A stretch of DNA of 64,000 nucleotides. Source: Rhizophagus clarus. Lineage: Eukaryota; Glomeromycota; Glomeromycetes; Glomerales; Glomeraceae. The notes beneath the pieces are model-generated. The model did no database searches, was not told where the DNA came from, and saw only the letters and a program-made list of their open reading frames with translations. The stretch lies in contig BLAL01000285.1 of the NCBI GenBank assembly GCA_015698045.1, positions 744,001 through 808,000 on the forward strand, written 5' to 3'. The stretch's first letter is position 1, and each line of letters opens with the position of its first letter. The position numbers were made by a program, and so were the translations under genes. Below, in pieces: positions 1-19,870 of the stretch.

Positions 1-207
1 CATTAAAATAAAACGGCTGTTCAAATTCTGATTCAATCAAAATTAACATTACGTATTCATGTATTTAATTAGTTAATTTTATTTTTTTTTTTTAAAAAAA
101 AAAAAAGAAAAATATAAAAGTACAATGCAAATAAATTATTATACAAAAAGTAAAACAAAACAAAAACCCCCCCCCCCCAAAAAAAAGAAAAGAAAAATAT
201 TTGGAAA
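1..207. other. 3' flank of the BEACH gene
   Basis: No gene is visible here. The stretch is AT-rich, with mixed poly-T/poly-A tracts, and lies directly downstream of the BEACH-domain gene on the minus strand. It probably holds that transcript's 3' untranslated region and polyadenylation signals. The one unusual element is the poly-C run listed separately. Confidence 0.5.
167..178. repeat. Poly-C homopolymer (12 C)
   Basis: Twelve consecutive C on the plus strand (12 G in the sense of the BEACH transcript) sit about 30 bases past the stop codon, in DNA otherwise almost free of G/C runs. It is a homopolymer microsatellite, and its exact length may be unreliable in an assembly. Confidence 0.8.
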
Positions 208-7956
<7,749 letters not shown>

Positions 7957-9107
7957 AGTGATATTAAAGAAATATATAATAATTAAATTTTCAGAACAAG
8001 TTCTTTATGAACATATATTTGAGGGAAGAATAAAAAAAATAAATTAGTTTTTTTTTTTTGTAAAAAATAAATTGGAATAGTAATTGTGAATCAAAATTAC
8101 CTATTTTAAAAGTCAAAAAAATTAAGTCACCAATAAAAAAAAAATAATTCAAAATATTTAAATGAGAATCAAATTCGACGCATAAAAATTTTAACATAAT
8201 AATAAATTATTATTTTTTTTTTTTTTAATTAAAAACCTTTTATTATATCTCTACGATTAAATGGGGAAATCGTGATTTTTCTAATTAATAATAAACACTA
8301 TAAATCGTTAGAAAAAAAAAAAAATTCATGTAAAAAAAAAAAAAATTATTAAATTTCTTCAAACCTGACGAGACTTTTGATCATCAATGTTACGAAAAAA
8401 AGATTAAATTAAAATCTATGTAGATGAGCATTAATTTGTCAGCATGATACTTAATTATACATATATAGAAAGAAATTATCCTAAATAATTTATAATTTTT
8501 TTCTTTCTTTAAAATTGTAAGGAATTTAAATATTAGTTATAATTATGTCTAATCCGCAGCAAGGACAAAAGAAGCTTTAATTATATAAATATATATACCA
8601 AATCAAGTATTTTTGAAAAAGCATCCGAAATATAAAAATGAAGAGAATGAGATTGGGAAATTGGAATGTTTGCTTTGTTTATATATAAGTGGAAACAAGA
8701 TTACGTACTGCACAACGCACATCTGAGCATACAATTGGATTCCGAATTTCTGGGTTCATGAAATAATCACGCTAAAAACAGGCTGAAAAGGTGAAAAGAT
8801 CAGGGCTAGACATTTTTCTGGAAATAATTTTTTAAAAAGGAATAAACTAATTTGCGATCAGATCAAAAAAAATTTTTTTTTATATCAGACAAAATAGGCT
8901 GACGCACTTTGATGCATATCTGTCGCTACCTAGCGAATTGAGTTCTGTTGGAACCAATCTAAGTTCTTTTTAGAAGTTGAATAAATTTTTCTTGAATAAT
9001 AACCGGATTTTAAGTAGCTAAGTTTGGTTAAACTTTTAAATACGAATTATTAAGTTTTAGCACATAATTACTCATTTATTTTATATTATATATTATTATT
9101 TCTATTA
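7957..9107. other. Intergenic: BEACH promoter and tRNA-thiolase 3' flank
   Basis: AT-rich spacer with several poly-A/T tracts of 9-14 bases. By orientation it contains the promoter of the BEACH gene at its left end and the 3' flank of the NCS6/CTU1 gene at its right end. I see no convincing coding potential, tRNA or repeat. Confidence 0.5.
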
Positions 9108-10864
9108 TTACAATTTCTCTTTCGATTTATTTGACTCGTCAATAATTACATTATTATTTTCATTATCATCAATTTTAATATTATTAAAATGAGGTATTAT
9201 GGCTGTATCTTGTGGCATATCTCCATGAATTTTTCTCTAAAAATCGGGGAAAAATAATAATAATTAGCATCTTTTTTTAATATATATATATATATATATA
9301 ATTCTTTAATAATATTTACCATCCTGTGAGTTTTTCCAATACCAAGCCTAAGAAAAGAAATATTTAATAAAGAATATTTATTATTTATAATATTTATAAT
9401 AAAAAAAAAGTTATTTATTGACTTACTTTGGTAAACCTCTATTTAATCCTTCTAATAATACACACGCTTTACATAATTCATTACTTGACATATATCCACA
9501 TCTCTTACATACTCCTTGTATGGGTAGTTTTACTTCTTTCTTAATTTCAAATGCTTCACCCGAATGTATGATATCTTGTATAATAAAATTTGGTTAATTC
9601 CAATTTAGAAAAAAAAGATGAGAATTTTTGTTCATTTTATAAAAAAGGCAGAGAATTTATATTTACCAATAATAGCGGAAGGTCGAATAGTTTCTAAATC
9701 CTTTAGAAATGTCCTAGCATGACCTCTATATGAATTGGGTGAATATATACATTCCGTTGAAAAATAATCAAGTTTCTTAAAATATGCATACCTAAAAATG
9801 TAAAGATCAATTCAGATGAATAGTGGATTAATATACACATATACTGATATAAAAAACTAACATGACGATTTCTTTCTCGTAAGTGTATTTAAACGGTTTT
9901 GATCTTCGTATACATTCGTCTCCAGTCGTACATATCTCTGTACACCTTTGAAGTCTTGCTATATCGCCTCTCAAGACTAGATAATATTTACGTAAATTTT
10001 TTGTTCAAATTGGTAAATCACTACAAGCGTATTATCTGAAACTCAGAGATACAATGATCCTCTTACTCAAACAAACATAAAATAAAACATACTATTCATT
10101 AAAACTGTTTCGGCAATATCGTCCGCATTATGCCCTGTTACTATATGGTCAACATTAAGCATCACAGCTCCTCTATCTAACGCTTGACGTCTGAATACAC
10201 CACAAAAAGTACCTAAAAACAAAATAATTATTTTTATAATCTTTAAAAAAACTAACAAAAATTATTTTTTCTCTTACAATTATTTTTTAATCCAACTTCT
10301 TTTACTATTTGATCCATACTCCATCCATATAATTCACTATATGAAACGATCTTGAGAGGTAAATCATATTGTTGTTGATTTCTCTTGACAGTCTTTTATA
10401 TTTAAAATAAATCATTAATTTTTCTAAAAAAAAAAAAAATTAAGCAAAACAATTATAATTACCTCTAATGAATCATCCCTATACCCTGTTATTCCTTCAT
10501 CAATAGATAAAAGAAAAAGTTCTAATCCATATTGATATCTCTCATTTAAAAGTTTCATAACATGGGCTAATACCGTTGAATCTATGACAACAATAGTATC
10601 AATTCTTTTTAATATTCTTTATATTTCACATTTATTTTTAATAAGATATCAGAGAAAAAACATTTTTTGCTTCCAATTACCTTTCCCTCCTGAAGCAGCA
10701 ATGGCGACTCTATCACCTTTCTTAAATAATTTATTGTCTACAATCGCGTTATGAATTTCCGTTTCAAACACATAATAAAAACATTCTCTACAAAGTTGTT
10801 GACTTGTTTTTGGTCTCTTTATAATTGCACGTTCTTTATCACAAATAACACACAGTCGACCCAT
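9108..10864 (-). CDS. NCS6: Cytoplasmic tRNA 2-thiolation protein NCS6/CTU1
   Basis: This adenylating thiolase, with its partner Ncs2/Ctu2 and the Urm1 sulfur relay, makes the 2-thio group of wobble uridine in tRNA-Lys, tRNA-Glu and tRNA-Gln. Nine exons join in frame: 10681-10864, 10463-10581, 10278-10392, 10093-10212, 9862-9976, 9667-9791, 9427-9574, 9320-9347 and 9108-9236. They give 360 aa, a typical length. The N terminus has a zinc-binding segment (CVIC...CREC), then the ATP pyrophosphatase P-loop 'SGGKDST' split by the first intron. '[13 protein letters not shown]', a 'CGVFRR' Cys, '[10 protein letters not shown]' and a C-terminal zinc finger ([16 protein letters not shown]) follow. The start Met at 10864 matches the usual short N terminus; an in-frame Met lies 15 bases upstream. 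Confidence 0.95.
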
Positions 10865-11007
10865 ATTGTAGATTGTCAAAAAAAAATTTTTTAAAGCTCT
10901 AAGGGAAAATAATTTTGATGATATAATACAAGATAATCCGTGTAACGAGACTAAATTTGGGACACTGCGGAATGTTTTTATTTCGCGTGTGATGTACTGT
11001 ACGAGAA

Positions 11008-11060
11008 GTACCAGTGAAATACAGTGAAATACCAGTGAAATACCAATGAAATACCGGTGG
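11008..11060. repeat. Short tandem repeat (about 10-11 bp unit)
   Basis: Four to five imperfect units of a roughly 'AATACCAGTGA' word lie in a row (CAGTGAAATAC, CCAGTGAAATAC, CCAATGAAATAC, CCGGTGG). It is located about 150-200 bases upstream of the NCS6/CTU1 start codon, so it could sit in the promoter or 5' leader. No function is shown. Confidence 0.6.
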
Positions 11061-11240
11061 TAAGATTTTTACGGTAAAATTCATCTGATATCTGTATTTT
11101 TTCGCTAAAAGATCTACTACACTACTCATACTAACTTTCTACAAGACTTTCAACAACCCGTCGAACCACTGTCGGACACACTGTTGGACAGTTGTTGGAC
11201 CACGGACAAAGCAAAATTGAGCAAATTTCTATTATTGGTG

Positions 11241-11337
11241 AATAACATTCTTGACAAGACAACGAGTAGTTGACTGAAAAAAAAAACTTTTTTTCTCTCT
11301 TCAACTTCCTAACTTGTTGTCTTGTCCGATTGTTATT
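11241..11337. repeat. Near-perfect inverted repeat / hairpin
   Basis: The left arm 11241-11286 and right arm 11287-11337 are imperfect reverse complements. Matching outer words are AATAACA/TGTTATT and GACAAGACAAC/GTTGTCTTGTC, and the centre is poly-A against poly-T. The arms of almost 50 bp have practically no loop, so the stretch could fold into a long hairpin. It may be a fold-back transposon relic. No flanking duplication was recognised. Confidence 0.65.
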
Positions 11338-12531
11338 TCTACGAACTGGGTGAAAGAAATTTCAAAATTGAGCTTAACCGCTAAACTAAGACAACATCGA
11401 GTTTTGTGATGTTGTAGTAACATCTATCTCACATAACGTAATCCGATCTTAATTCCTTTATTTCCATTTAACAATATCCTAATAAAATTTTCTATGATTC
11501 TAGGCCTTCCAGCATTGATCAAATATTTAAAAGAACTTTAAAAAAAGATTCTGACGTGATAACGGAATTTGCTATACACTCGTAAACCAGGAAAGAAATA
11601 ACATTGTATAGCTCAAACGTAGAAACAGTACATAATTATAAAGTACAATAAGTCAATAACGTTTAAAATTTCTGAATGTTATTTTACAATGTTAATTAAA
11701 AATTGAAATAGCAACAATAACAACCATTACTTATTACGATCAGTATAATTTTTCAAATTTCGCCAGAGTTTTTTCATTCATTCATTCAAAAAAAAATCAA
11801 AAATTCAAAATTCCCTTAACAGTTAATCACCAATAATTATCCGAAAAAATCACCGATGTCATATTACGTAATATTCAGAACGTTCCAATCGTTCCATTTG
11901 TTTATTATAATTAGGATATTTGATATTCAAAACTTTAATTTTAAAGTTTTCGAATAACATCATTTTATTTATGATTGTCAACCAGAATTTCAAATTTATC
12001 ATTAGTAATCGACTTAAAAAAAAATATATCAGTATTTTCTTAATTATGATAACCATATTTCGTATAGTCGGATTAACAATTTTAAACTGGTTTTTTATAT
12101 AAATTATATAATTATTATATTTAAAAAAAAAATAAAATTTTTTTAAAGCGCGTCTAAATGATATTACACGAGAAAGGTTTAATAACTTGTGTTATTCTTG
12201 TAAAGTTATTATTAGAAAATTCTCTTTTTTTTTAATCCACTCAAATCATTAGAAGGTTTATTAAATTTTCTTTTACATGCATTATTTTAATTGAATACTT
12301 TTATTACTGTATAATTTGTATCATTTTACTGTATATGCAAAACGTCAAAAGTATTAATTTGATAAACAGTACATAATCTGATTTCAAATAGCAGATCACG
12401 ATTATCCTTTATTTATTAGTTACTATATATACAATAATATGACAAAACGTATAATATACAATCTATTTTAAGTAACGAGAAAAAAAAAATAAAAATAAAA
12501 ATACTTAAGCAAAGGTCTTTAAAATATTTAA

Positions 12532-13840
12532 TCATCGGTTATTCTTAACATCTTCCCTATCAGCTTCCCTATCAGCTTCCCTATCAATATCCCTGCGAAC
12601 TTTAACATCACCCTAAGAATATAAATATGTAAGTGTATATATATATATTTCTTAATAAACAATGGAATCAACCTACGTGAAATAAAGTAAAAAATAATGC
12701 TGCTAAAAAACTCCCTAATATAGGACCAACGAAATAAATCCAAATATCACTGGAAAATTTTCCCGCTACAATAGCTGGACCAAGAGTTCTCGCTGGATTC
12801 AAACTAATTATAATTTTGTAACGTTGTAAATAATAATTATTAATCAAAGATTAATTTCTGCATGTAAATCTTTACCTTGCTCCAGTATATGGACCAACTG
12901 ATTAATAAAAATTTTTCAGTTAACACGTGACAGAATAATTTAAATTCATATACAAAATCGATTATTATACTTTACCAACAAGTACAGAAATTAATAATGA
13001 GGTTCCTATTCCAAAAGCTGGTATAGATACACCTTTTTTTTTATTGCCATTAATGGCCAACATATACACAGCTAATGTTAATAAAGATGTAGTCATAATT
13101 TCAAGTACTAATCCTTGAAGAACTGAAGTATTGTTCGACTTTAAAAAAAAAGATAAATATAAAGCATAATTAAGCAAATTCATTTATACAATCGTATAGA
13201 TAATTTGTTAATATAATAACATACAAGAGTTGTTAAAGCTGTAACTGGAGCTGGTAGAAATAATTTCGCGAATAACGATCCAACTATACCTCCAGCGAAT
13301 TGTGCAATAATATAAAAAATTCCTCTCATTATCCTTAAATCTAGATCCCTAGTGAACATTAATGCTATTGTAATAGCAGGGTTTAATACTTAAAAATATT
13401 TTAAATATTTTTAAAAAAAAAGTATGTATCATGTTAATTTATTTAATGTATTATAACGAGATGAATAAAAAAAAAGTGAGCGCGTGTTAACCTCCTCCGG
13501 ATATATCAATCCAAAGCCAAACATTTATCATTAATGACCATCCGAACGAGAATGCAGTAGCAAGGATTTTTCTACATAGAAAATTATTTTTAATGGATTT
13601 GTGACAACATCAATATATATTATAACTTACATGTCATCTAAAGATTTTCCAGCAAATGCAGCTATTGCATCAGCACCTCCGAGTCCTTAAATAACGTAAT
13701 TGTTAACGTCGTAATTAATAATACATTAAAATTAAATAAAAATTACCCATAAATAAGAAATAAGTAGTTCCAATAAATTCTGCTGCTGCTTTTGTCAAAT
13801 CTTTCTTGAAATCATTCTCTAAATATTCCTTTAAATTCAT
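12532..13840 (-). CDS. Aquaporin (orthodox water-channel type)
   Basis: This is a membrane channel of the major intrinsic protein family. Eight exons join in frame: 13747-13840, 13631-13685, 13492-13571, 13225-13388, 12976-13138, 12876-12897, 12677-12803 and 12532-12612. They give 261 aa. Both pore motifs are present: 'VLNPAIT' (NPA near residues 79-81) and 'LNPARTLGP' (near 195-197). Thr rather than Asp follows the second NPAR, which points to the water-selective rather than the glycerol-facilitating branch. Six hydrophobic helices are visible between short polar loops. The exon-8 frame fixed by splicing gives a short acidic/basic tail with '[12 protein letters not shown]', encoded by a 12-bp repeat. 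Arbuscular mycorrhizal fungi have drought-related AQPF-type aquaporins; assignment to a particular one is not possible here. Confidence 0.93.
12552..12587 (-). repeat. 12-bp tandem repeat encoding the aquaporin tail
   Basis: Three successive 12-bp units (plus-strand CTTCCCTATCAG, twice exact and once with one change) fall inside the last aquaporin exon. In the spliced frame they encode repeated Asp-Arg-Glu-Ala/Asp blocks. The unit length is a multiple of three, so copy-number change would not break the frame. Confidence 0.8.
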
Positions 13841-15023
13841 CTTTTCGATTTTATGAAGTAATAGTGCAAAATGAAAAACTTAATTATTTTATTAAGATGA
13901 TAATGAAAAATGAAAAGAAAAGCAAAAAGGAACGAAATTAAAAGCGGGTATAATTTTATTTTAACTTGATCAATCATCTTTAAAGCCAATTAAGTTGACC
14001 ATATTTTATAAAAATAACTTCGTGTCAATTTAAGTATCAAATAAACATTCGTTATTAAGCCATGGCTTTAAATCCAAACAAATGAGGCTTTAATACACCA
14101 AAAAAGTAGGTAACGTCGCCACATTAAAGTCACAAGTAATAACAACACGTCAGATATGTAATTTAAGAACACATTTACAAAGTGAATTGTTTGATACTAG
14201 CATAAATATGGTAATTCGAATAATCTGTTGTGTGATACAACAATTCACAATGCAATTAGAATGAAAGAATAATAGAATAATAGAATAAATATTTAGGATA
14301 AGGTATTGATTATCGAAAAAATTCACAATTCCTGTTACGCAGCATATCACAAAGTAAATTGGGATTTCATTCACTGAGAGAATAAGTACTAAACGAGTAA
14401 GTACTAAGGAAGCAACTCTGTAGAGTGTGGACCAATTCTATTGGGTGCAATTTCAGCCAATGAACAAAAGTGAAAGACATTTTCAATTTTCGATTGAGAT
14501 TTCACGTAAAGACGATAAATTTACTTTCTACTTTCGTAAACAATAATTACATAGAAACGGATAGATTATGGAAGGAAGGATTTAAAAAATCAGGTTAAGA
14601 TAAGATTATACAGTATAATTCCTTAATGACTCCAATTATAACAATGACAATTATTCGTGGAATATTCAAAACTAAATGCTCTCCGATTTTATCCGTTCAA
14701 TAATACTTCAATAACGTTGTAAATAATATCAAATAAATTTAAAAAAATGATAAAAATGTTTTTTTTTTTTTTTATTGAAAATTTTACGTTAATTACATTT
14801 TCTAAAGTAAAAATATTAAATTATTTAGATACAATTTTTTTTTAAAAAAATTATTTTATTCTAAAAAAAAAAAAATATGTAATATGAAAAAATAATTTAT
14901 GAAATGTTAACTAACTAATTGAAGTAATTATAATTATTTAAAATGATGAATAATTTTTCTATATAAAAATCTTAGAATATTAATAATAATAATAATAAAA
15001 TCATCACGTTATAACTGATATAG
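13841..15023. other. Intergenic: aquaporin promoter, F-box 3' flank
   Basis: AT-rich spacer. The left part is upstream of the aquaporin gene and holds a CCAAT-box cluster at 14432-14461. The right part (14700-15023) is very rich in A/T homopolymers and lies just past the F-box stop codon. No gene is supported. Confidence 0.45.
14432..14461. promoter_or_regulatory. Candidate CCAAT-box cluster
   Basis: Three CCAAT pentamers lie within 30 bases: plus strand at 14432-14436 and 14457-14461, and the reverse complement ATTGG at 14440-14444. CCAAT is bound by the fungal Hap/NF-Y complex. The cluster is about 600 bases upstream of the aquaporin start, which is far for a core promoter, so the assignment is tentative. 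Confidence 0.25.
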
Positions 15024-16697
15024 TTAATTCCATACAATCTTAATATTTTTAATTTCATCATTCTCTATTATCGAAAGATGATCTAATGTTCTAGAATTTA
15101 ATTTTGCATTTGATTCGATCAAACATTCCAAATCTTCTTTAGTCCCACCTAAACATGAAACTTTAAAAACTTTTACATTACTATAACAACATTTTTTAAT
15201 TAAAATCTTAAAAATATCAAAAGAAAATCCCCAATTACTTAAATCTAAATGTATAATATTGGATAAAATCATAAAAATATCGATAAATTCCATCATCAAA
15301 TCATCATTTAAAATTAATTTTGGTTTACCATTATTATAATTACCAACATTAATGAATTTTAAACTATTCTTAAATTGTTTTAAAATCTTAAAGAATGAGG
15401 GAATATCAGATTGATTATCAATATTTACATAAAATTTGGATAATTTTGAACAAGAAATCGATAAAGAAGAAAGAAGATCATCAATATCTAAATTATTTTC
15501 TATAATATTTTGACATAATTGAAAATTCTTTAAATGAGAACCATTAATCTTAATAAAATCTTTTAATAAATCTAAACAAGAACTTGAAAAATTACAATTA
15601 AAAAAGATTAATTCTTCAAGATCAGGAAAAAGAACTTTACCTAAAATATTAATTGATTCATCAAAATAAACGGTATCAAAATATAATCTTTTTAATTTTT
15701 TACATTTTGATAAAGATTTTAAATCCTTATTCGTTAAATCACCATATTGCATTTGAAAAGATTCTAAAGTTTTTAACGTATTCCCTTGCATACATTCTAT
15801 AACTTTTTTTTCTATCTCGGAATCAACCGAGAATGATAAAGATTTAAGATATTTTTGAGCTTTTAATAAACCTTTTAAATCCTTTACTCTTAAATCATTA
15901 ACGTAATTTCTATTCCAAGGAAATATCGTTAAAATTCTTATTTCATGAGAATATTTTTTAATTCCGTTAATTAACCAAATTTTATGAAAATTTCCTTTAC
16001 AAGAAAATTCATTTAATCCAGCAAAGCATTTTCCGACATCTTTTAAACCGAAAAGATATTTAAAAAAATCCTTTGGTATGGTATAAGCGATCTCCTCATT
16101 TTCATGATAAATTTCTACTACAAGTTTTTTAATTCCTCTACTCCTCGTTATAATAATTTTAAAAATATATTCAAAGAATGCCAATTTTTCTTGATCATTT
16201 AAACAACATCTTTCTATGATATGATTATAACTAAAATTTAATTCATAATCTTCTTCATCTTCTTTAAAAATCGAGAAATCAAAAGAAAATTTGTCACTAT
16301 TCTTTATAAAGTAATTTTCTTTAAATTTCGTTCTAAATTTTTTATTTTGTATTATCCATTCAGTTATTAATAAAAATAATTTATTAAAATCTATTTGTCT
16401 TATATATGATGGATAATTATATAATAATTTTGTTGATAAAAATATTCCAGTTTTTTTTTCGTTTAATTTAAGTACGGTTTTTTGTTGTTCATCAAGATAC
16501 GATAATATTATTGTAATGATTTTATAATGATTTTTTGATTCATGTTGTTTTAAATTAAAAGGTTTCTTCCATAAATGAGGAATACTAAGACTGCACCATG
16601 TTTTATTAATTAATGATAATGAACGAAAGGTTCTTATATCGTCTTCATCGATGTAACTAAGGATCTCTTCAATAGTTTCTAAAGGTAATTTTGACAT
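15024..16697 (-). CDS. F-box protein with leucine-rich repeat-like region
   Basis: A single uninterrupted exon of 557 codons. Residues 1-45 form an F-box ('LPLETIEEILSYIDEDD' followed by 'SLSLINKTWCSLSIPHLWKKP'), which would dock to Skp1 in an SCF ubiquitin ligase. The rest is rich in Leu/Ile/Asn/Lys with irregular leucine-rich repeat-like units ('LKSLSKCKKLKRLYFD', 'FPDLEELIFFNC'), the usual substrate-binding part. Mycorrhizal fungal genomes carry large families of such intronless F-box/LRR genes. The substrate is unknown. The start Met immediately precedes the F-box, as in relatives. Confidence 0.85.
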   Translation of the reverse strand: MSKLPLETIEEILSYIDEDDIRTFRSLSLINKTWCSLSIPHLWKKPFNLKQHESKNHYKIITIILSYLDEQQKTVLKLNEKKTGIFLSTKLLYNYPSYIRQIDFNKLFLLITEWIIQNKKFRTKFKENYFIKNSDKFSFDFSIFKEDEEDYELNFSYNHIIERCCLNDQEKLAFFEYIFKIIITRSRGIKKLVVEIYHENEEIAYTIPKDFFKYLFGLKDVGKCFAGLNEFSCKGNFHKIWLINGIKKYSHEIRILTIFPWNRNYVNDLRVKDLKGLLKAQKYLKSLSFSVDSEIEKKVIECMQGNTLKTLESFQMQYGDLTNKDLKSLSKCKKLKRLYFDTVYFDESINILGKVLFPDLEELIFFNCNFSSSCLDLLKDFIKINGSHLKNFQLCQNIIENNLDIDDLLSSLSISCSKLSKFYVNIDNQSDIPSFFKILKQFKNSLKFINVGNYNNGKPKLILNDDLMMEFIDIFMILSNIIHLDLSNWGFSFDIFKILIKKCCYSNVKVFKVSCLGGTKEDLECLIESNAKLNSRTLDHLSIIENDEIKNIKIVWN

Positions 16698-19600
16698 CTC
16701 TCATGTATTAAAAAGAAAAATTACTTTATTTTTTTTTTTTAGAAAAAAAAAGAGGGATAGAAAAAAAAAATGTATGTATATATATATATGATGAGTTTTT
16801 TTTGAAAAAAAAAAAAAAAAAAAAAAAAGAAAAAATGCGTTTGTTTTTTTTTCCATTGTTTATTACAAGTTGTTTATATATGGCTTATAAATTTGCTAAA
16901 TAAAATTTAGTTGATCAAGGTGATACATGCGGATCGTTTGGCGGACTTTATACCCACTTTATTAACCCCATGACGTGATATCTTATGACTCGTGATTCAT
17001 TTTGATTCAAAATGATTTTCCAAAAAAATATGCACATCATTATGCACAGTAATTTTTCGGCTTCAACCGTTATTAGCCGTCAAATGTATTTTTTTTTTTT
17101 TTTTTTCAAAAATTATTTGTTATTACGTAAAAGGAGAAGAAATAAATAACTTAAACTTAAAAATAACCAATTGAATAACGTTAAAATGATCAGGAAATTA
17201 TACCGGTTTTTCTTAAAATCGTTTAAAAAAAAACAAAAACCTTTCCAAATTATCAAACAATAACATTTTAATTTTTCCTTTCTTTTTTTTTTTTTTTCTT
17301 CCTTTTCAAGAACAAATTTGGAAGGATATACATTACCTTTAAATAAATGTTTTTTTTTATACCAAATTAGGAGAAAACGTACCTTTTATGAAACAACAAA
17401 ATTTTCCTTTTTTAAAAATAATGTGTAAATAATAAAAAAAGTGCATGTTTCAAATATTTCGAACTATTTGACCAGGAATTTCTAATTTTATTCATCAAGT
17501 TGGCTAATTCAGTGAACAGACGGCTGAGAGTATAAAAAAAGAGTAAAAGGTCATTTTTTTCTAACGCCCGCATTTTTATGCTACTGCGCCACAAAAAAAT
17601 GTTCAGATAATCTATCTAAATAAATCTAGTATTGTTTTTTTTTAGTCATAGTAAACGAGACCCTTTTTCTTACGCCTTGAACTAAAATTTTAATTTTTTT
17701 CTTTTTGGCGCTTGACAATCATTAAAATAGTGTAAATTCAATTTGTAATATTGTTTTTTTTTTGTCCTATTGTTTGAATTCATGTACAATACTTACAAGA
17801 AAAACCAATTTAATCGCTTTGTTCATATTTATTAATATATGTAATTATATTTCTCAAAAAATCTCTTGGTAAATTTGAAAGATCCTTGAAGATTAAAATG
17901 AATTCTTTAACTATCTATTATGTTGTTAATTTGTATTTGGATAATTTATGGGGGATATTTTTATTTATTTATTAATTTATTATTTGAATATGTATTTTTT
18001 ATTATAATTAATTTCTATAAATTCGAAAATATACAGTATATTTTTAATACCGCAGTATGGAATTTTTTTATTATTTTTACGCCCAGGATTTAATTTTATA
18101 AAATGTTACTCCAATTAAATTTATTACCCAAATTTGGTTATATTGAAATTTTACCTGTTTTTTGGGATTAATCAAGCTAAATGTGTATAATGATCAACAC
18201 AACATGATATTGCCACGTGAAATTTTGTAATTATAACATCAAATTACATAAAACTTGACAATGATTCAATCTCGATCTTAAGAAAATAACGATCTTACCG
18301 TAAAAGTTTACATTGACGAATAGAACTTTATATATACACGTTCTTTTGGATTATGCGGGATTTAATATACCGACATTTTTTTAATATTGGTATGGTATAA
18401 GCTTCTAGTACAGTAATTGTTAAACGGGGTTATATCGATCTTTGTCCGATATTTGATGTCCTGTTCAACAATTATAATATTGAAATTATTAATTATTAAC
18501 GCAATAAAATGCTTTTTATTTTTTATTAATCATACAAATATGTGAAATATTTATAAGGAATTTCTACAAAATCAATTTTAATTTTTAATTATCCTTATTT
18601 ATAAAATAATGTAATAAAATGAAAATATTTCAAAATAATTGTTAGGAAAAGAAAATTTTTTTTTTTTTTCGATAATAAAATACTAAATGATTTTAGATCG
18701 ATATATATTATGATTGCGGTAATTTTTACGACCATCGTCTTTTTGGTTTGATGGTGCTCATCAATTTCAAGAAAGATTAATGGTATAATCAATCAATCTA
18801 TGAATTGTAATGTTAAATTAAAAGATGTTTACATAAAAAAACTTGATTGATTACGCTATAAAAAAAAATTATTAAATCGATATCTTTTAACGAAAATCAC
18901 TACTAATGGATTGATTTTCATGTGAAAGTTTAGAATGTAATGAGTGTGTAATGTTTCATAATGTGGACTTTATAAGATCCAATCACATTGAAAGATTATG
19001 AAAAATTTGGATATGAAATTATATTAAATTTTATTATTCATCGTATGAATAATCTTGAAAAGGATGAAATTAAATGATTTAAATCAAAAAAAAAAAATTC
19101 TTTCAACATCAGATCTTTTTAAAAATCTTACTCATTCTTTCTTTTTTTACAAAGTGACGAATCATATTGAAAAGATTAAAAAAAATATTAGAACATTATT
19201 AAAATATAAATGGTAATTACAATAATAATAACGAAATCAAATTTTAAATAATTAAAATTTTAAGAGAATTCGCTCGGAATTTAACGTTGTACGTGAAAAA
19301 TTTCTATTGGAGGTGTAAAAGTAATCTCGTCTCAAAAAATATTATTTATTTTGTATTTAATACAATGGAAATTCCTATTATATTGAAGGGTTGGTTACAA
19401 GATATAAAGAATTTAATCGTAGGAATCTAAATGTTGTAATTTGGGAGATATTCACGTGATGAATGACAGGAATTATAAGTTAAAAATGTAATTTTGGGCA
19501 GCATTAAATATTACCAAAATAAGAGCAAAGATCATGCGAATTAAAAGTTATTGTAAACGTGGTACAATTACGACATGGAAACATGCACGCAATAATTTTA

Positions 19601-19870
19601 TTTTTTCACGCAACCTTTATTGTATAAATATTAAGTATTATAACCATCAAAGAATCGAATTTAAGGAGTAATAACAACTGTAATGTTATAATAAAGGATC
19701 AGTGTATCACGCATCTGATATAAGTAAAAATCCTATGGGGGTACTCAAACTAATATATTTCACCTTTTAGGCACAATTTAAATTTTAAAAAAATGATATA
19801 TTGTTTTCTTTATTTAAAAACATATTAAATTAAAAATACACTCATGCATATGTTTCGCTTTCTAAATTTT
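16698..19870. other. Large intergenic spacer
   Basis: More than 3 kb with no supportable gene. It begins with long poly-A tracts (24 A near 16807-16830) upstream of the F-box gene. The part around 18950-19480 resembles the 3' flanks of kinase-Sel1 copies 2 and 4, so it probably belongs to the duplicated unit of copy 1. Only short open frames are present, and none looks coding. Confidence 0.4.

Larger units (their letters stand above)
10865..12531. other. Intergenic: tRNA-thiolase promoter, aquaporin 3' flank
   Basis: AT-rich spacer. Its left part should hold the NCS6/CTU1 promoter. It contains a short tandem array near 11008 and a hairpin-forming inverted repeat at 11241-11337, listed separately. 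A short imperfect palindrome (TTCAAAACTTTAA and its complement) lies near 11930-11957. The short open frames on both strands at 11859-12102 are AT-rich by-products of that palindrome. Confidence 0.45.

Noticed and set aside
11859..12102. Overlapping open frames on both strands
   Set aside because: They arise from an AT-rich palindrome and have no protein-like composition.
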